64,000 nt of DNA from Georgenia sp. M64 (lineage in GTDB: Bacteria > Actinomycetota > Actinomycetes > Actinomycetales > Actinomycetaceae): assembly GCF_038049925.1 (NCBI RefSeq), contig NZ_CP145809.1:2576599-2640598 (forward strand). Direction: 5' to 3'. Position numbers and translations under genes: made by a program. The notes below the pieces were generated by a model, which made no database searches, was not told where the DNA came from, and was given only the letters and a program-made list of their open reading frames with translations. The stretch's first letter is position 1; every line of letters begins with the position of its first letter. Positions 1-8,254 of this stretch are shown here, one piece after another.

Positions 1-623
1 CGGCCGGCGTCGATCTGCGCCTGCCCGGCGGCGAGCTGCTGCTCGGCGGCGGCGACCTGCTCGGGAGGCATGGCGGCCCGGCCGGCGTCGAGCTGGGCGG
101 CCTGCTCGTCGAGCTGGGCCTGTGCCGCGTCGAGCTCGGCGGCACCGGCCTCGAGCTCGGCCCGGCCGGCGTCGACCTGCTCCTGCCCGGCGGTCAGCTC
201 GGCGCGGCCGGCCTCCAGCTCCGCCCGGCCCGCCTCGAGCTCCTGGCGGCCCTGGGCGAGCTGGTCGCCGGTGCCGTCGAGCTGGGCCTGGACCTCGAAC
301 GGGTCGGTGGCGTCGATGACGCCGTCCAGAGCCGACCACTCCTCGGTGACGTCGGCGACGGCGGCCCTCTGGTCCTCGGTGAACCCGTCCTCGGTGGAGA
401 ACGTCACCGTGCCGATGACGCCGGAGGCCTCGGGGATCTCGCGCTCGAGATCGTCGAGCACCTCCTGGAAGCGGCTGCCAGGGATGGTGAAGTCGTTGCC
501 GAGCGGCTTGCCGAGCACGACGGCGCCGGTGCCGGCGAGCGCGATGACCAGCGCCCAGGCGATGACGACGCTCCAGTGGTGCCGGGCGCTCCAGCGTCCG
601 ATCCGGTGCAGCAGGGCGGCCAC
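1..623 (-). CDS. MMPL/RND-family membrane transporter, N-terminal part (runs off window)
   Basis: The 207 visible codons start at GTG 623, preceded by a GGAGAGGAG ribosome site. The protein opens with a short cytoplasmic head (LLHRIGRWSARHH), a membrane segment at about residues 17-37 and then the extracytoplasmic porter domain, as in actinobacterial MMPL exporters (lipid or drug export by proton motive force). From about residue 110 the domain contains a long heptad-like series of AGRAELEAG-type units, a predicted coiled-coil hairpin known in YdfJ/YhgE-like MMPL proteins. It lies downstream of the TetR gene on the same strand, which suggests that regulator controls it. The substrate cannot be told and the C-terminal transport domains are outside the window. 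Confidence 0.85.
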   Translation of the reverse strand, partial: MAALLHRIGRWSARHHWSVVIAWALVIALAGTGAVVLGKPLGNDFTIPGSRFQEVLDDLEREIPEASGVIGTVTFSTEDGFTEDQRAAVADVTEEWSALDGVIDATDPFEVQAQLDGTGDQLAQGRQELEAGRAELEAGRAELTAGQEQVDAGRAELEAGAAELDAAQAQLDEQAAQLDAGRAAMPPEQVAAAEQQLAAGQAQIDAG

Positions 624-652
624 GAGGGCTCCTCTCCGGGCGCTTGGCCCTG

Positions 653-670
653 CCGCCACGGTCGTGGCGG
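653..670. other. Hairpin between TetR and MMPL genes
   Basis: CCGCCAC (653-659) pairs perfectly with GTGGCGG (664-670) over a 4-base loop. It sits in the 130-base gap after the TetR gene and 30 bases upstream of the MMPL start. There is no T-run, so it could be an attenuating or RNA-stabilising structure rather than a terminator. Confidence 0.35.
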
Positions 671-753
671 GTGAAGTCGGTGGCGCCTTGGGGCAGCCGT
701 TGATGGGGGCGTCTTGGTGCGGGTGGGGCGATGTGCGCGTGGTGGGAGGACGG

Positions 754-1371
754 TCAGTCAGGACTGCGCCACCCGGCGCGGGCGTGCTCCAGCGCGCGGA
801 TGAGCTCGGTGTTGAACAGGGCGACGGCGTCGGCGTCGGACAGCCCGGCGCTCTGGGTGCGCCAGGCCTTCTCGACCGTCTCGAAGAGGGTCATGACCGT
901 GGCGGCGAGGGTGCGGGCGCGCAGGGGGTCCGCGTCGGCGAGGCGCTCGGTGAGGACGGCGGCGAGCCAGTCCTCGTGGTGCTGCCACAGGCGCAGGTGC
1001 GCGCGGTGGCCCAGCCCCTCCTCGGCGGCCGCAGCGTCGGCCGGCTGCCAGCCGAGCAGCCCCTGGTCGACGGGGGTCTCGCGGACGGCGGCGACGATCT
1101 CGCCGAGCGGGTCCCCGCCGCGCGGCTGGCGGAGGAAGGCCTCGACGAGGCGCTGGACGGGCGCGGCGGTCGCCTCGGCGACGGCGCCCTCGATGCCGGA
1201 GAAGTAGTTGAAGAACGTCCGGCGGGAGACCCCGGCCCGGTCGGCGATGTCGTCCACCGTCACCCGGTCCGCGCCGTTGTCGCGGCTCAGCTCCTTGACG
1301 GCGTCGAGGAGCGCCTGGCGGGTGCGCGCCTTGTTGAGCTCGCGGCGCCCGGGAGCCGACTCGTCCGTCAT
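754..1371 (-). CDS. TetR-family transcriptional regulator
   Basis: 205 residues. The N-terminal helix-turn-helix (VTVDDIADRAGVSRRTFFNYF, about residues 33-53) is typical of TetR; the C-terminal half is a ligand-binding helical domain of unknown specificity. The ATG at 1371 gives the normal family length and a standard N-terminal arm (RRELNKARTRQALLDA). It is followed by the MMPL exporter on the same strand, a common regulator/efflux arrangement, and faces a DUF1232 gene. The spacer carries palindromes and a 25-bp repeat likely to hold its own operator. The reading frame stays open far upstream of this start, but that is a GC-rich shadow of the genes on the other strand. Confidence 0.9.
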   Translation of the reverse strand: MTDESAPGRRELNKARTRQALLDAVKELSRDNGADRVTVDDIADRAGVSRRTFFNYFSGIEGAVAEATAAPVQRLVEAFLRQPRGGDPLGEIVAAVRETPVDQGLLGWQPADAAAAEEGLGHRAHLRLWQHHEDWLAAVLTERLADADPLRARTLAATVMTLFETVEKAWRTQSAGLSDADAVALFNTELIRALEHARAGWRSPD

Positions 1372-1390
1372 GTCTCCATGGTGCGCTCCA

Positions 1391-1463
1391 ACTGCACGCA
1401 GTGCAAGTTTGCATCGGGTGCATGCCGTCTCGGATGTATCGGGTGCACGCCCTCCTGGATGTA
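1391..1463. promoter_or_regulatory. Operator-like palindromes and 25-bp direct repeats before TetR gene
   Basis: Two perfect palindromes lie side by side, ACTGC-AC-GCAGT (1391-1402) and TGCAA-GT-TTGCA (1402-1413), overlapping a tandem repeat of period 25 (1410-1434 and 1435-1459; both contain ATCGGGTGCA and end in TGGA or CGGA). This lies 20-90 bases upstream of the TetR start and between divergent genes, so autoregulatory binding is the natural reading. This is inference from position and symmetry. Confidence 0.5.
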
Positions 1464-1560
1464 GGAGAATCCCTCCGGGGTCCGACGACGGTCGAGATGT
1501 GGACCGGCGCCCCCGTTCAGCTGCCCGGCGCCATCGGCGCGGCGACCGACGAACAGATGG

Positions 1561-1980
1561 ATGCGCATGCCGGAGTGGTGGAGCAGCGCCTGGCCGGTTC
1601 TTGTCGGCCTCGCCGGCGCCCTCCTCGTGCTGTGGCTGGCCCTGCTCGTCTCCCTCTGGCGCACGAAGCCGGACGAGCTCCGCCTGCGCGAGGCAGTCCG
1701 CCTGCTCCCCGACGTGCTGCGGCTGCTGAGGCGCCTCGCGGGCGACACCTCGCTCCCCCGCGGCATCCGCCTTCGCCTCGTGCTGCTGCTCGCCTACCTG
1801 GCCCTGCCGTTCGATCTCGTCCCGGACTTCATCCCCGTCCTCGGCTACGCGGACGACGTCGTCGTCGTCGTCCTCGTCCTGCGCTCGGTCGTCCGCACGG
1901 CCGGCCCAGAAGCTCTCGAGCGGCACTGGCCGGGAACTCCCGAGGGCCTCGTCGCGGTCCGCAGACTCGTCCGGGACTGA
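1561..1980 (+). CDS. DUF1232 (YkvA-type) membrane protein
   Basis: 139 residues. One N-terminal membrane segment (about residues 12-32) is followed by the DUF1232 signature, RLRLVLLLAYLALPFDLVPDF with the conserved P-FDLVPDFIP-LGY-DD core at about residues 80-103. Function in this family is unknown. A second Met two codons in (1567) is an equally good start; neither has a strong ribosome site. It diverges from the TetR gene and so may share its regulation. A TTTCGG/CCGAAA hairpin (2035-2050) follows the gene. Confidence 0.75.
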   Translation: MRMPEWWSSAWPVLVGLAGALLVLWLALLVSLWRTKPDELRLREAVRLLPDVLRLLRRLAGDTSLPRGIRLRLVLLLAYLALPFDLVPDFIPVLGYADDVVVVVLVLRSVVRTAGPEALERHWPGTPEGLVAVRRLVRD

Positions 1981-2034
1981 TCCCGCCGGCGCGCCGGCAG
2001 GAGCACCCTGGAGGCACGGTGCTGCCACCGACTG

Positions 2035-2050
2035 TTTCGGACCGCCGAAA
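2035..2050. other. Short dyad TTTCGG-N4-CCGAAA
   Basis: A perfect 6-bp dyad with a 4-base spacer lies in the 189-base gap between the DUF1232 and MFS genes, about 120 bases before the MFS start. Related sequence (TTTCCGCCCCGAA) occurs just after the MFS gene. It could be an operator or weak terminator. Confidence 0.25.
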
Positions 2051-2169
2051 TCTGATGGACCGCGGAGCGGTCCGACGCGCACAGTGTTCTCAGACATGCC
2101 GCTTGCGCGCGCGCAAGGGCAGACCGGCTGCTCGCCCAGCCGGGGTGCCGTCATCGAGGAGGTGGAGCC

Positions 2170-3507
2170 ATGCCGGAAACCCAGGCTCCGGAGCGGCGCC
2201 GGTCGCGCCGTCCCCTGCCACGGGCCCTGCAGCCGTTCACCGTCCGGCGCTACCGGATCCTCGCGCTCGCCCTCACCCTCTCGCTGCTCGGGACCGGGAT
2301 CTGGATCGTGGCGCTCGTCTGGCAGGTCATCGCCATCGACGGCGGGCCGGTCGAGCTCTCCCAGGTCGCGACCGGCTCCGCCGTCGGCATGCTCGTGGCG
2401 GTCCTCTTCGGCGGCGTCCTCGCCGACCGCGTCCCGCAGGACCGGATCCTCCTGGGCGTCGAGGCGACCAAGGCGCTGCTCGTCGGCGCCCTCGCGGCGC
2501 TCTCGCTCACCGGGACGCTGAGGCTGTGGCACCTCGTGGTGGTGGCGGTGGTGGTCGGCGCGACGGAGGGCTTCTTCTACCCCGCCTACTCGGCCCTGCT
2601 GCCCAACGTGCTGCCCACCGAGCACCTCCTGGCGGCGAACGGCGTCGAGGGGGTGCTGCGGCCCGCCGTCATGCAGGCCGCCGGCCCGGCCCTGGCCGGC
2701 GCGGCGATCGCGGCACTCTCCCCCGGGCTCGCCCTCGCACTGGTCGCCGGGTCCCAGGTACTGGCCGCCGTCGGCCTCAGCCGGCTGCGCCTGACGCTCC
2801 CGCCACGGGAGCCGACGGACCGGAACCCGGTGGCCGGGCTCGTCGCCGACCTGCGCGAGGGCTACCTCTACATGGTGCGCACGCCGTGGTTCCTCGCGAC
2901 CCTGCTGTTCGCGACCGGCTGGGTGCTGCTGCTCATGGGGCCGATCGAGGTGCTGCTGCCGTTCGCCGTGCGCGACCAGGCCGGCGGCGGGGCCGGGGCG
3001 TTCGCGCTGGTGCTGGCGTCGTTCGGCGTGGGCGGCGCACTCGGGTCGCTGCTCGTCGCCTCGTGGCGGCTGCCGCGGCGCTACCTCACGGTCATGGTCA
3101 TGCTCTGGGGCGCCGGGGCGACGCCCGTCGCCGTCATCGGCCTGACCGACCGGCTGTGGGTCATGGTCGCCGCGGTGTTCGTCGTCGGCCTGACGAGCGG
3201 GGCGGCGACCGTCATCTGGGGCACGCTCCTGCAGCGGCGAGTTCCCTCGGCCCTGCTGGGACGGGTCTCGAGCCTCGACTTCTTCGTCTCGATCCTGCTC
3301 ATGCCGGTCTCGATGGCCCTCGCCGGCCCGGTGGGCGAGGCGTTCGGCCTCGGCCCGGTGTTCCTCGTGGCGGGGCTCGTCCCGGTGCTCTTCGCCGTCG
3401 CCGCGGTGATCCTGGCACGGATGCCGCGCGACGAGCTCGAGAACCCGCTGGACCACCACGTCCCCGCAACGGTCGACGGCGCTGTCGAGACGGACGGGAC
3501 GGGGTAG
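2170..3507 (+). CDS. MFS exporter (MFS_3/EntS-like)
   Basis: 445 residues with about 12 hydrophobic segments, a short basic N-terminus and the MFS loop motif GGVLADRVPQDRILLG between TM2 and TM3 (about residues 78-95). The sequence resembles the MFS_3/enterobactin-exporter subgroup common in actinobacteria, with a long segment (FFYPAYSALLPNVLP) typical of that group. A GAGGAGG ribosome site lies just before the ATG at 2170. It probably exports a small molecule; substrate unknown. It lies upstream of the hydrolase gene but that gene has its own promoter. Confidence 0.85.
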   Translation: MPETQAPERRRSRRPLPRALQPFTVRRYRILALALTLSLLGTGIWIVALVWQVIAIDGGPVELSQVATGSAVGMLVAVLFGGVLADRVPQDRILLGVEATKALLVGALAALSLTGTLRLWHLVVVAVVVGATEGFFYPAYSALLPNVLPTEHLLAANGVEGVLRPAVMQAAGPALAGAAIAALSPGLALALVAGSQVLAAVGLSRLRLTLPPREPTDRNPVAGLVADLREGYLYMVRTPWFLATLLFATGWVLLLMGPIEVLLPFAVRDQAGGGAGAFALVLASFGVGGALGSLLVASWRLPRRYLTVMVMLWGAGATPVAVIGLTDRLWVMVAAVFVVGLTSGAATVIWGTLLQRRVPSALLGRVSSLDFFVSILLMPVSMALAGPVGEAFGLGPVFLVAGLVPVLFAVAAVILARMPRDELENPLDHHVPATVDGAVETDGTG

Positions 3508-3603
3508 ATCCGACGGCGCCGTGCCACCGTTTCCGCCCCGAACCACCGAAGGCTCCCCAACGAGCCGTCGGGCCAACCCGGCCCTGTCGCTCCGCACACT
3601 CGG

Positions 3604-3645
3604 CACTACACCAGTAGTGACACAGCACAACAGACGTAGTAGATT
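3604..3645 (+). promoter_or_regulatory. Promoter with CACTAC-N4-GTAGTG operator for the hydrolase gene
   Basis: A perfect 6-4-6 dyad, CACTAC-ACCA-GTAGTG (3604-3619), overlaps a -35 (GTGACA, 3617-3622) that stands 17 bases from a -10 (TAGATT, 3640-3645). Transcription would begin about at the ATG at 3652, giving a leaderless message. The same dyad plan recurs at 10685-10700 in front of a TetR gene. Confidence 0.6.
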
Positions 3646-3651
3646 CTCGCC

Positions 3652-4593
3652 ATGGAGCGCAACCGCAGCTCGTCAGGGCGAACCACGACCGCCCGCACGG
3701 ACCTGCCCCTGCCGCACGTCGACGGCGTCGAGCACCGCCTCGTGGACCTACCGGGTCTGCGGATGCACGTGGCCGCAGCCGGGGAGGGCGACCCGGTCCT
3801 GCTCCTGCACGGGGCGCCCGTGCACTGGTACGAGTGGCACAAGATGATCCCGGGGCTCGCGGCGCACCGGCGGGTGATCTGCCCGGACCTGCGCGGCTCG
3901 GGGTGGACCGACGCCCCGCGGACGGGCTACACGCGCGACCAGATGACGGCCGACGTCGTGGCCCTCCTCGACGCCCTGGAGCTCAACAAGATCACCTTGG
4001 TCAGCCACGACATGAACGCCATCGCCGGCTACGCGCTGTGCTGGGACCACCCCGAGCGCATCGAGCGCCACGTTGCGCTCGGCGTCCCACCACTGTTCGT
4101 CAAGCTTCCCGCGAAGGTGCTGCCGAAGTTCCGGCACCTGTGGCACCAGGAGGCGCTCGCGGTCCCCGGCCTCGGCGCCGCCCTCACGGGGCGCGGCCAC
4201 CAGCGGGTGATCCGCCACATGCTCAACTTCCCCCCTCCCCAGCAGCCGTGGAACGCCCACGAGCGCGAGATCTTCCTCGCGCCGCTTCGCGAGCCGGCGC
4301 GGGCCGGCGCCATGTCGGCGATGCTCCGGAAGATGGTGCTGCCCGAGGTCGGCCGGCTCCTGAGCGGCCACTACCGGTCCCGCCGCCTGACCACGCCGAC
4401 GCTGGTCGCCGCCGCCGCGGGCGACCCGCTCTTCCCACCACAGCTCGTCCGCGAGCTGCTCGCGGACGGCGACGCGTACGCCGACCACGTCGAGGTCGCG
4501 ACCGTCGACGGCGCAGAGCACCACCAGCCGGCCGAGGCGCCCGAGCGGCTGGTCGAGCTCATCCTGGGGTTCACGGCGACGTCGCACCGCTGA
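3652..4593 (+). CDS. Alpha/beta hydrolase, epoxide-hydrolase-like
   Basis: 313 residues. The oxyanion motif HGAPVHWYEW (about residue 62) matches the HGxPxxWyxW motif of epoxide hydrolases and haloalkane dehalogenases. The nucleophile elbow reads VSHDMNAIAG (about residue 120), placing Asp rather than Ser at the nucleophile position, as in those families. A His near the C-terminus (GAEHHQP) is the likely base. A cap domain fills residues 150-240. It likely opens an epoxide or similar electrophile in the cytoplasm; the true substrate is unknown. The strong promoter and dyad upstream indicate regulated expression. Confidence 0.8.
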   Translation: MERNRSSSGRTTTARTDLPLPHVDGVEHRLVDLPGLRMHVAAAGEGDPVLLLHGAPVHWYEWHKMIPGLAAHRRVICPDLRGSGWTDAPRTGYTRDQMTADVVALLDALELNKITLVSHDMNAIAGYALCWDHPERIERHVALGVPPLFVKLPAKVLPKFRHLWHQEALAVPGLGAALTGRGHQRVIRHMLNFPPPQQPWNAHEREIFLAPLREPARAGAMSAMLRKMVLPEVGRLLSGHYRSRRLTTPTLVAAAAGDPLFPPQLVRELLADGDAYADHVEVATVDGAEHHQPAEAPERLVELILGFTATSHR

Positions 4594-5011
4594 CCGCGGC
4601 CGGTCCGGCCCGCACGCACGACGCACGCGACGCCCGCAACCCCCGGCCGCGCACGGGACCCGCTGCCGCGACCCCCCACATCCCGTAACCCGGACACCCG
4701 TCTCACGATGCGCCCGACGACGGCCGCCTCATGTCACATTGCCGTAACGAAAAAGTTGTCAAATCCGCCGGTCAAGGACTGGTGATGAACGTCCCCACCC
4801 GGTCGCGGTATCCGCGGCGTGACGCCGTTTTCGCGCCCTCGTGAGGGTGCGCCCAACGTCGGCGCACGGACAGCAGCCAGCCATTTGTGGCCCGCACCGC
4901 CGATCCCTAGCGTGGCCGGGCGCCATGACCACTCGGGGTGACCCGTCCGGTGCCGCGCGCCCCGGGGCGCGCGGCGTCGGGAGGCTGTGCCTCGTCCGAA
5001 CCGAAGGGACC
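4594..5011 (+). promoter_or_regulatory. Intergenic region with ehu promoter and leader palindrome
   Basis: No gene is seen in 4594-4884, apart from an AT-richer patch at 4730-4765 of possible regulatory use. A promoter fits at TTGTGG (4885-4890), 17-base spacer, TAGCGT (4908-4913), giving a leader of about 90 bases. The leader holds a perfect 24-base palindrome at 4952-4975 (GCCGCGCGCCCC and its complement), a very stable stem ending 36 bases before the ehuB start. Confidence 0.5.
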
Positions 5012-5917
5012 ATGATGACCACCACGACGCGCCGCAAGGCCGCCACCGCCGCCACCGCCGGAGCTCTCGTGCTCGGGCTCGCCGCCTGCGGCAGCAACGA
5101 CGAGACCGACGACGCCGCGACCGCCACCGGCGACGCCCTCACGCTCGAGGAGCTCACCGAGGACGGCACGATCACCGTCGGGTTCGCCGGCGAGGCGCCG
5201 TACAGCTTCCAGGAGGACGGCGAGCTGACCGGAGCCACCGTGGCCCTGCACGAGCAGATCTGGGGCGAGCTGGGCGTGGAGAACGTCGAGGGCGTCCAGG
5301 CGGAGTTCGGTCAGCTCATCCAGGGCCTCAACGCCGGCCGCTTCGACGTCATCGCCGCCGGGATGTCGATCCTGCCCGAGCGGTGCGAGCAGGCCTCCTT
5401 CTCCGACCCGGAGTTCATGTACACCACCGCGCTGATGGTCGAGGAGGGCAACCCGCTCGGCCTGAGCGACATGCAGTCGATCGCCGAGTCCGAGGCCCAG
5501 ATGGCCGCCATGAGCGGGGCGATCGAGGCCACCTACGCCACCGACCTGGGTCTGACCCCGATGGAGGTCGGGGGCCCGCAGGATGGCATGGACGCCGTGG
5601 TCAACGGGCGCGCCGACGTCTTCGCGCTCACCGGCATCTCGCTGAACTGGATGAAGGAGAACAACCCCGACGCCCCGGTCGAGGTCACCGAGTCCTTCGT
5701 CGCCGAGATCGACGGCGAGGAGCAGGTCGGCGCCGGTGGCACCGTCTTCCGAGACGCCGACACGGAGCTGCGCGACGCCTACAACGAGGAGCTGGCGAAG
5801 ATCGTCGGTGACGAGCAGGCCTACCTCGACGTCGTCGGCGACTTCGGCTTCACGGCCGCCGAGCGGCCCACCGACGACCTGACCACCGAGCAGCTGTGCT
5901 CCGGGGAGCTGGGCTGA
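5012..5917 (+). CDS. ehuB: Ectoine/hydroxyectoine-binding lipoprotein EhuB
   Basis: 301 residues from ATG 5012 (a second ATG at 5015 is equally possible; AAGGGA lies upstream). A lipoprotein signal ends at the lipobox LGLAAC (Cys about 26). The rest is a family 3 solute-binding fold (TITVGFAGEAPYSF start, GRFDVIAAGMSILPER, and a second lobe). Sequence and gene order match EhuB of the ehuBCDA importer known from Sinorhizobium, which captures ectoine and hydroxyectoine outside the membrane as osmoprotectants or nutrients. First gene of a tightly packed four-gene operon. Confidence 0.85.
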   Translation: MMTTTTRRKAATAATAGALVLGLAACGSNDETDDAATATGDALTLEELTEDGTITVGFAGEAPYSFQEDGELTGATVALHEQIWGELGVENVEGVQAEFGQLIQGLNAGRFDVIAAGMSILPERCEQASFSDPEFMYTTALMVEEGNPLGLSDMQSIAESEAQMAAMSGAIEATYATDLGLTPMEVGGPQDGMDAVVNGRADVFALTGISLNWMKENNPDAPVEVTESFVAEIDGEEQVGAGGTVFRDADTELRDAYNEELAKIVGDEQAYLDVVGDFGFTAAERPTDDLTTEQLCSGELG

Positions 5918-5919
5918 CG

Positions 5920-6651
5920 TTGGACAACCTCGACGCACTGGTCGCGGCGCTGCCGAGCCTGGCTGACGGGGTGGTCATCACCCTGCAGCTGACGCTCGGC
6001 GGCGGCGCGCTGGCGTTCGTCCTCGCCGTCACCCTGGGCCTGAGCGCGCGCAGCGAGGTCTGGCTGGTGCGCGGCGCGGCCCGGGTGCTCATCGAGTTCT
6101 TCCGCGGCACGTCCCTGCTCGTGCAGCTGTTCTGGCTCTTCTACGTCCTGCCCCGGCTCGGCGTCACGCTCGACGCTCTCCTCACCGGCGTGCTCGCCCT
6201 CGGGCTCAACTACGGCGCCTACGGCGCGGAGGTCGTGCGCGGGGCGATCAGCTCCGTGCCCCGCGGGCAGTGGGAGGCGGCCACCGCCCTGAGCATGCGG
6301 CCCGCCCGCAAGCTCCGGAAGATCATCTGGCCCCAGGCGTGGGCGATCATGATCCCCTCCCTGAGCAACCTGCTGGTGATGCTCCTCAAGGGCACGGCGG
6401 TCGCGTACGTCATCCTCATGCACGACATCACCTACGTGACCGAGCAGCTCCGCAGGACGACGAACGACACCTTCTTCTCCTACGGCGTCGGCATGGTGCT
6501 GTACTTCCTCATCGCGTGCGCGATCGTCCTCACGGCCAACGCGGTCGAGCGGCGCGCCAAGCGCCGGCTCGGCCAGGGCCCCGTGGACACGCCCGCACCG
6601 ACGGCAACCGTCCCGACGGCGACCGCCCCGGCAGGGGTGATGACCCGATGA
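5920..6651 (+). CDS. ehuC: Ectoine ABC transporter permease EhuC
   Basis: 243 residues from TTG 5920, two bases after the ehuB stop, with GGGGAG upstream; this start gives MDNLDALVAALPSL, the usual N-terminus. It is a His/Glu/Gln-type ABC permease with about five membrane segments. The EAA-loop (GAISSVPRGQWEAATALSM, about residues 110-128) contacts the ATPase. Its 3' end overlaps ehuD by ATGA. Forms a heterodimeric membrane channel with EhuD. Confidence 0.85.
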   Translation: MDNLDALVAALPSLADGVVITLQLTLGGGALAFVLAVTLGLSARSEVWLVRGAARVLIEFFRGTSLLVQLFWLFYVLPRLGVTLDALLTGVLALGLNYGAYGAEVVRGAISSVPRGQWEAATALSMRPARKLRKIIWPQAWAIMIPSLSNLLVMLLKGTAVAYVILMHDITYVTEQLRRTTNDTFFSYGVGMVLYFLIACAIVLTANAVERRAKRRLGQGPVDTPAPTATVPTATAPAGVMTR

Positions 6652-7298
6652 GCGACATCTGGAGCTGGGAGCGCGCGGCCGAGGTGCTGCCGCAGCTGCT
6701 CGAGGCCTTCGTCCAGGTCACGCTGCTCGCCACGGTGCTCGGCTCCGCCCTCGCGGCCGTGCTGGGCCTGGCCGTCGCGCTGGTCCGCCGGCTCGCCCCG
6801 GTCTGGATCGCATGGCCCGTCCACGCGGTCATGGAGTTCATCCGGATGACCCCGATCGTCATCCAGCTGCTCTTCGTCTACTACGTCTTCAGCGAGCTGG
6901 ACGCCCTGACCATCGGCATCGCCGTCCTGGGGATCCACTACGCCACCTACATGGCCGAGGTCTACCGCTCCGGGATCGACGCCGTGCCGCGCGGGCAGTG
7001 GGAGGCGGCCACCGCGCTGTCGATGTCCCCCACCCGCACCTGGCGCAAGGTGATCATCCCGCAGGCGCTGCGCACCACCGTGCCCGCCCTGGGCACCTGG
7101 GTGATCTCGATGTTCAAGGACACCCCCTTCCTCACGGTCATCTTCGTCGTGGAGATGGTCAGCCGGGCGGAGGTGTACGGGTCCCGCACGTTCGTCTACG
7201 TCGAGGCCTTCACGCTGGCGGGCCTGATCTTCCTCGCTGCCAGCTACCCCACGTCCGTCCTCCTCAGGAGATTGGAAGCACGCCTTGCACGCTACTGA
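6648..7298 (+). CDS. ehuD: Ectoine ABC transporter permease EhuD
   Basis: 216 residues; ATG 6648 overlaps the ehuC stop by four bases, implying translational coupling. Like EhuC it has the amino-acid permease architecture and an EAA loop (GIDAVPRGQWEAATALSM). Residues such as FKDTPFLTVIFVVEMVSRAE near the C-terminus are typical of EhuD. Partner of EhuC in the membrane pore. Confidence 0.85.
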   Translation: MSDIWSWERAAEVLPQLLEAFVQVTLLATVLGSALAAVLGLAVALVRRLAPVWIAWPVHAVMEFIRMTPIVIQLLFVYYVFSELDALTIGIAVLGIHYATYMAEVYRSGIDAVPRGQWEAATALSMSPTRTWRKVIIPQALRTTVPALGTWVISMFKDTPFLTVIFVVEMVSRAEVYGSRTFVYVEAFTLAGLIFLAASYPTSVLLRRLEARLARY

Positions 7299-8082
7299 CA
7301 GCCCCGACGGTGCCACCGCCGTCCCCGCCCTGCGGTTCGAGAACGTCGTCAAGAAGTTCGGCGACCACACCGTGCTGGACGGGCTCGACTTCGAGGTGGC
7401 GACGGGCGAGCGTGTCACGCTCATCGGCCCCTCGGGCTCGGGCAAGACGACGATCCTGCGTCTGGTGATGACCCTCGAGCACCTCACCGGAGGTTTCATC
7501 CATGTCGACGGCGACCCGCTCACGCACGAGCTCCGGGGCGGGCGCCGGGTGGAGCGGCGCCCGAAGGACGTCGCCCGCATGACGAGGAAGATCGGCATGG
7601 TCTTCCAGCAGTTCAACCTGTTCCCCAACATGACCGTGCTGGAGAACATCACCGAGGCGCCGATCCACGTGCTCGGGCGGTCCAGGTCCGAGGCCGAGCG
7701 GCGGGCGCGCGAGCTGCTCGACCAGGTGGGCCTGGCGGACAAGGCGGACGCGCACCCGACGCGCCTGTCGGGCGGGCAGCAGCAGCGCGTCGCCATCGCG
7801 CGCGCCCTGGCGATGGACCCCGAGATCCTGCTGCTGGACGAGGTCACCTCCGCGCTCGACCCCGAGCTCGTCGGCGAGGTGCTCGGCGTCCTCCGTGACG
7901 TCGCGCGCAGCACCGACATCACCATGCTCATCGTCACCCACGAGATGCAGTTCGCCGCCGAGGTCTCCGACCGCGTGCTCATGTTCGACCAGGGACGGAT
8001 CGTGGAGGACGCCCCGCCCGGGGTCATGTTCTCCAACCCCGGCGAGGAGCGGACGCAGGCGTTCCTGCAGGCCGTCCTCTAG
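7285..8082 (+). CDS. ehuA: Ectoine ABC transporter ATPase EhuA
   Basis: 265 residues from TTG 7285, overlapping ehuD by 14 bases; GGAG and GGAAG precede it. Walker A GPSGSGKTT (about residues 50-58), Q-loop (FQQFNLFPNMT), signature LSGGQQQRVAIARALA and Walker B ILLLDEVTSALDPE are all intact, followed by the H-loop THEMQFAAEVSDR. The FPNMTVLENITEAPIHVLG stretch is characteristic of EhuA. It supplies ATP-driven force to EhuCD. No ectoine catabolic (eut/doe) or synthetic (ect) genes are in the window. Confidence 0.88.
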   Translation: MHATDSPDGATAVPALRFENVVKKFGDHTVLDGLDFEVATGERVTLIGPSGSGKTTILRLVMTLEHLTGGFIHVDGDPLTHELRGGRRVERRPKDVARMTRKIGMVFQQFNLFPNMTVLENITEAPIHVLGRSRSEAERRARELLDQVGLADKADAHPTRLSGGQQQRVAIARALAMDPEILLLDEVTSALDPELVGEVLGVLRDVARSTDITMLIVTHEMQFAAEVSDRVLMFDQGRIVEDAPPGVMFSNPGEERTQAFLQAVL

Positions 8083-8098
8083 CCGGGGCGGGACCGCT

Positions 8099-8124
8099 CC
8101 GGCCGGTCGGCTCTCGCCGGCCGG
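8099..8124 (+). terminator. Probable terminator hairpin after ehuA
   Basis: CCGGCCG (8099-8105) pairs with CGGCCGG (8118-8124) over a 12-base loop 17 bases after the ehuA stop. There is no T-tract, as is frequent in high-GC actinobacteria. Confidence 0.4.
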
Positions 8125-8170
8125 CCCGTCGGGCGTCCGACGCGTCGCGGGAGGGCCCCACGAACCGCAC

Positions 8171-8202
8171 TTGCTATTGACAAGCACACTTGTTTTTAGC
8201 AA
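8171..8202 (+). promoter_or_regulatory. 32-bp operator dyad upstream of VOC/HxlR genes
   Basis: The arms TTGCTA-N3-ACAAG and CTTGT-N3-TAGCAA flank a CACA centre, giving a large imperfect dyad of 14-base arms. It includes TTGACA (8177-8182), a good -35. Its size and AT content are unlike the surrounding DNA. It is a likely binding site for the HxlR protein encoded two genes downstream. Confidence 0.6.
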
Positions 8203-8254
8203 CCATGATGTCGTCGCACGAGAGCGGCGCACCCGCCACGTCAAGGGAGACATC

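Noticed and set aside
70-1464. Plus-strand frame over the MMPL and TetR genes
   Set aside because: Ser/Ala-rich nonsense reading of the AGRAELEAG repeats; the minus frames are the genes.
754-3630. 958-codon minus-strand frame across DUF1232 and MFS genes
   Set aside because: Only its last 205 codons are a protein (TetR); the rest is an antisense shadow.
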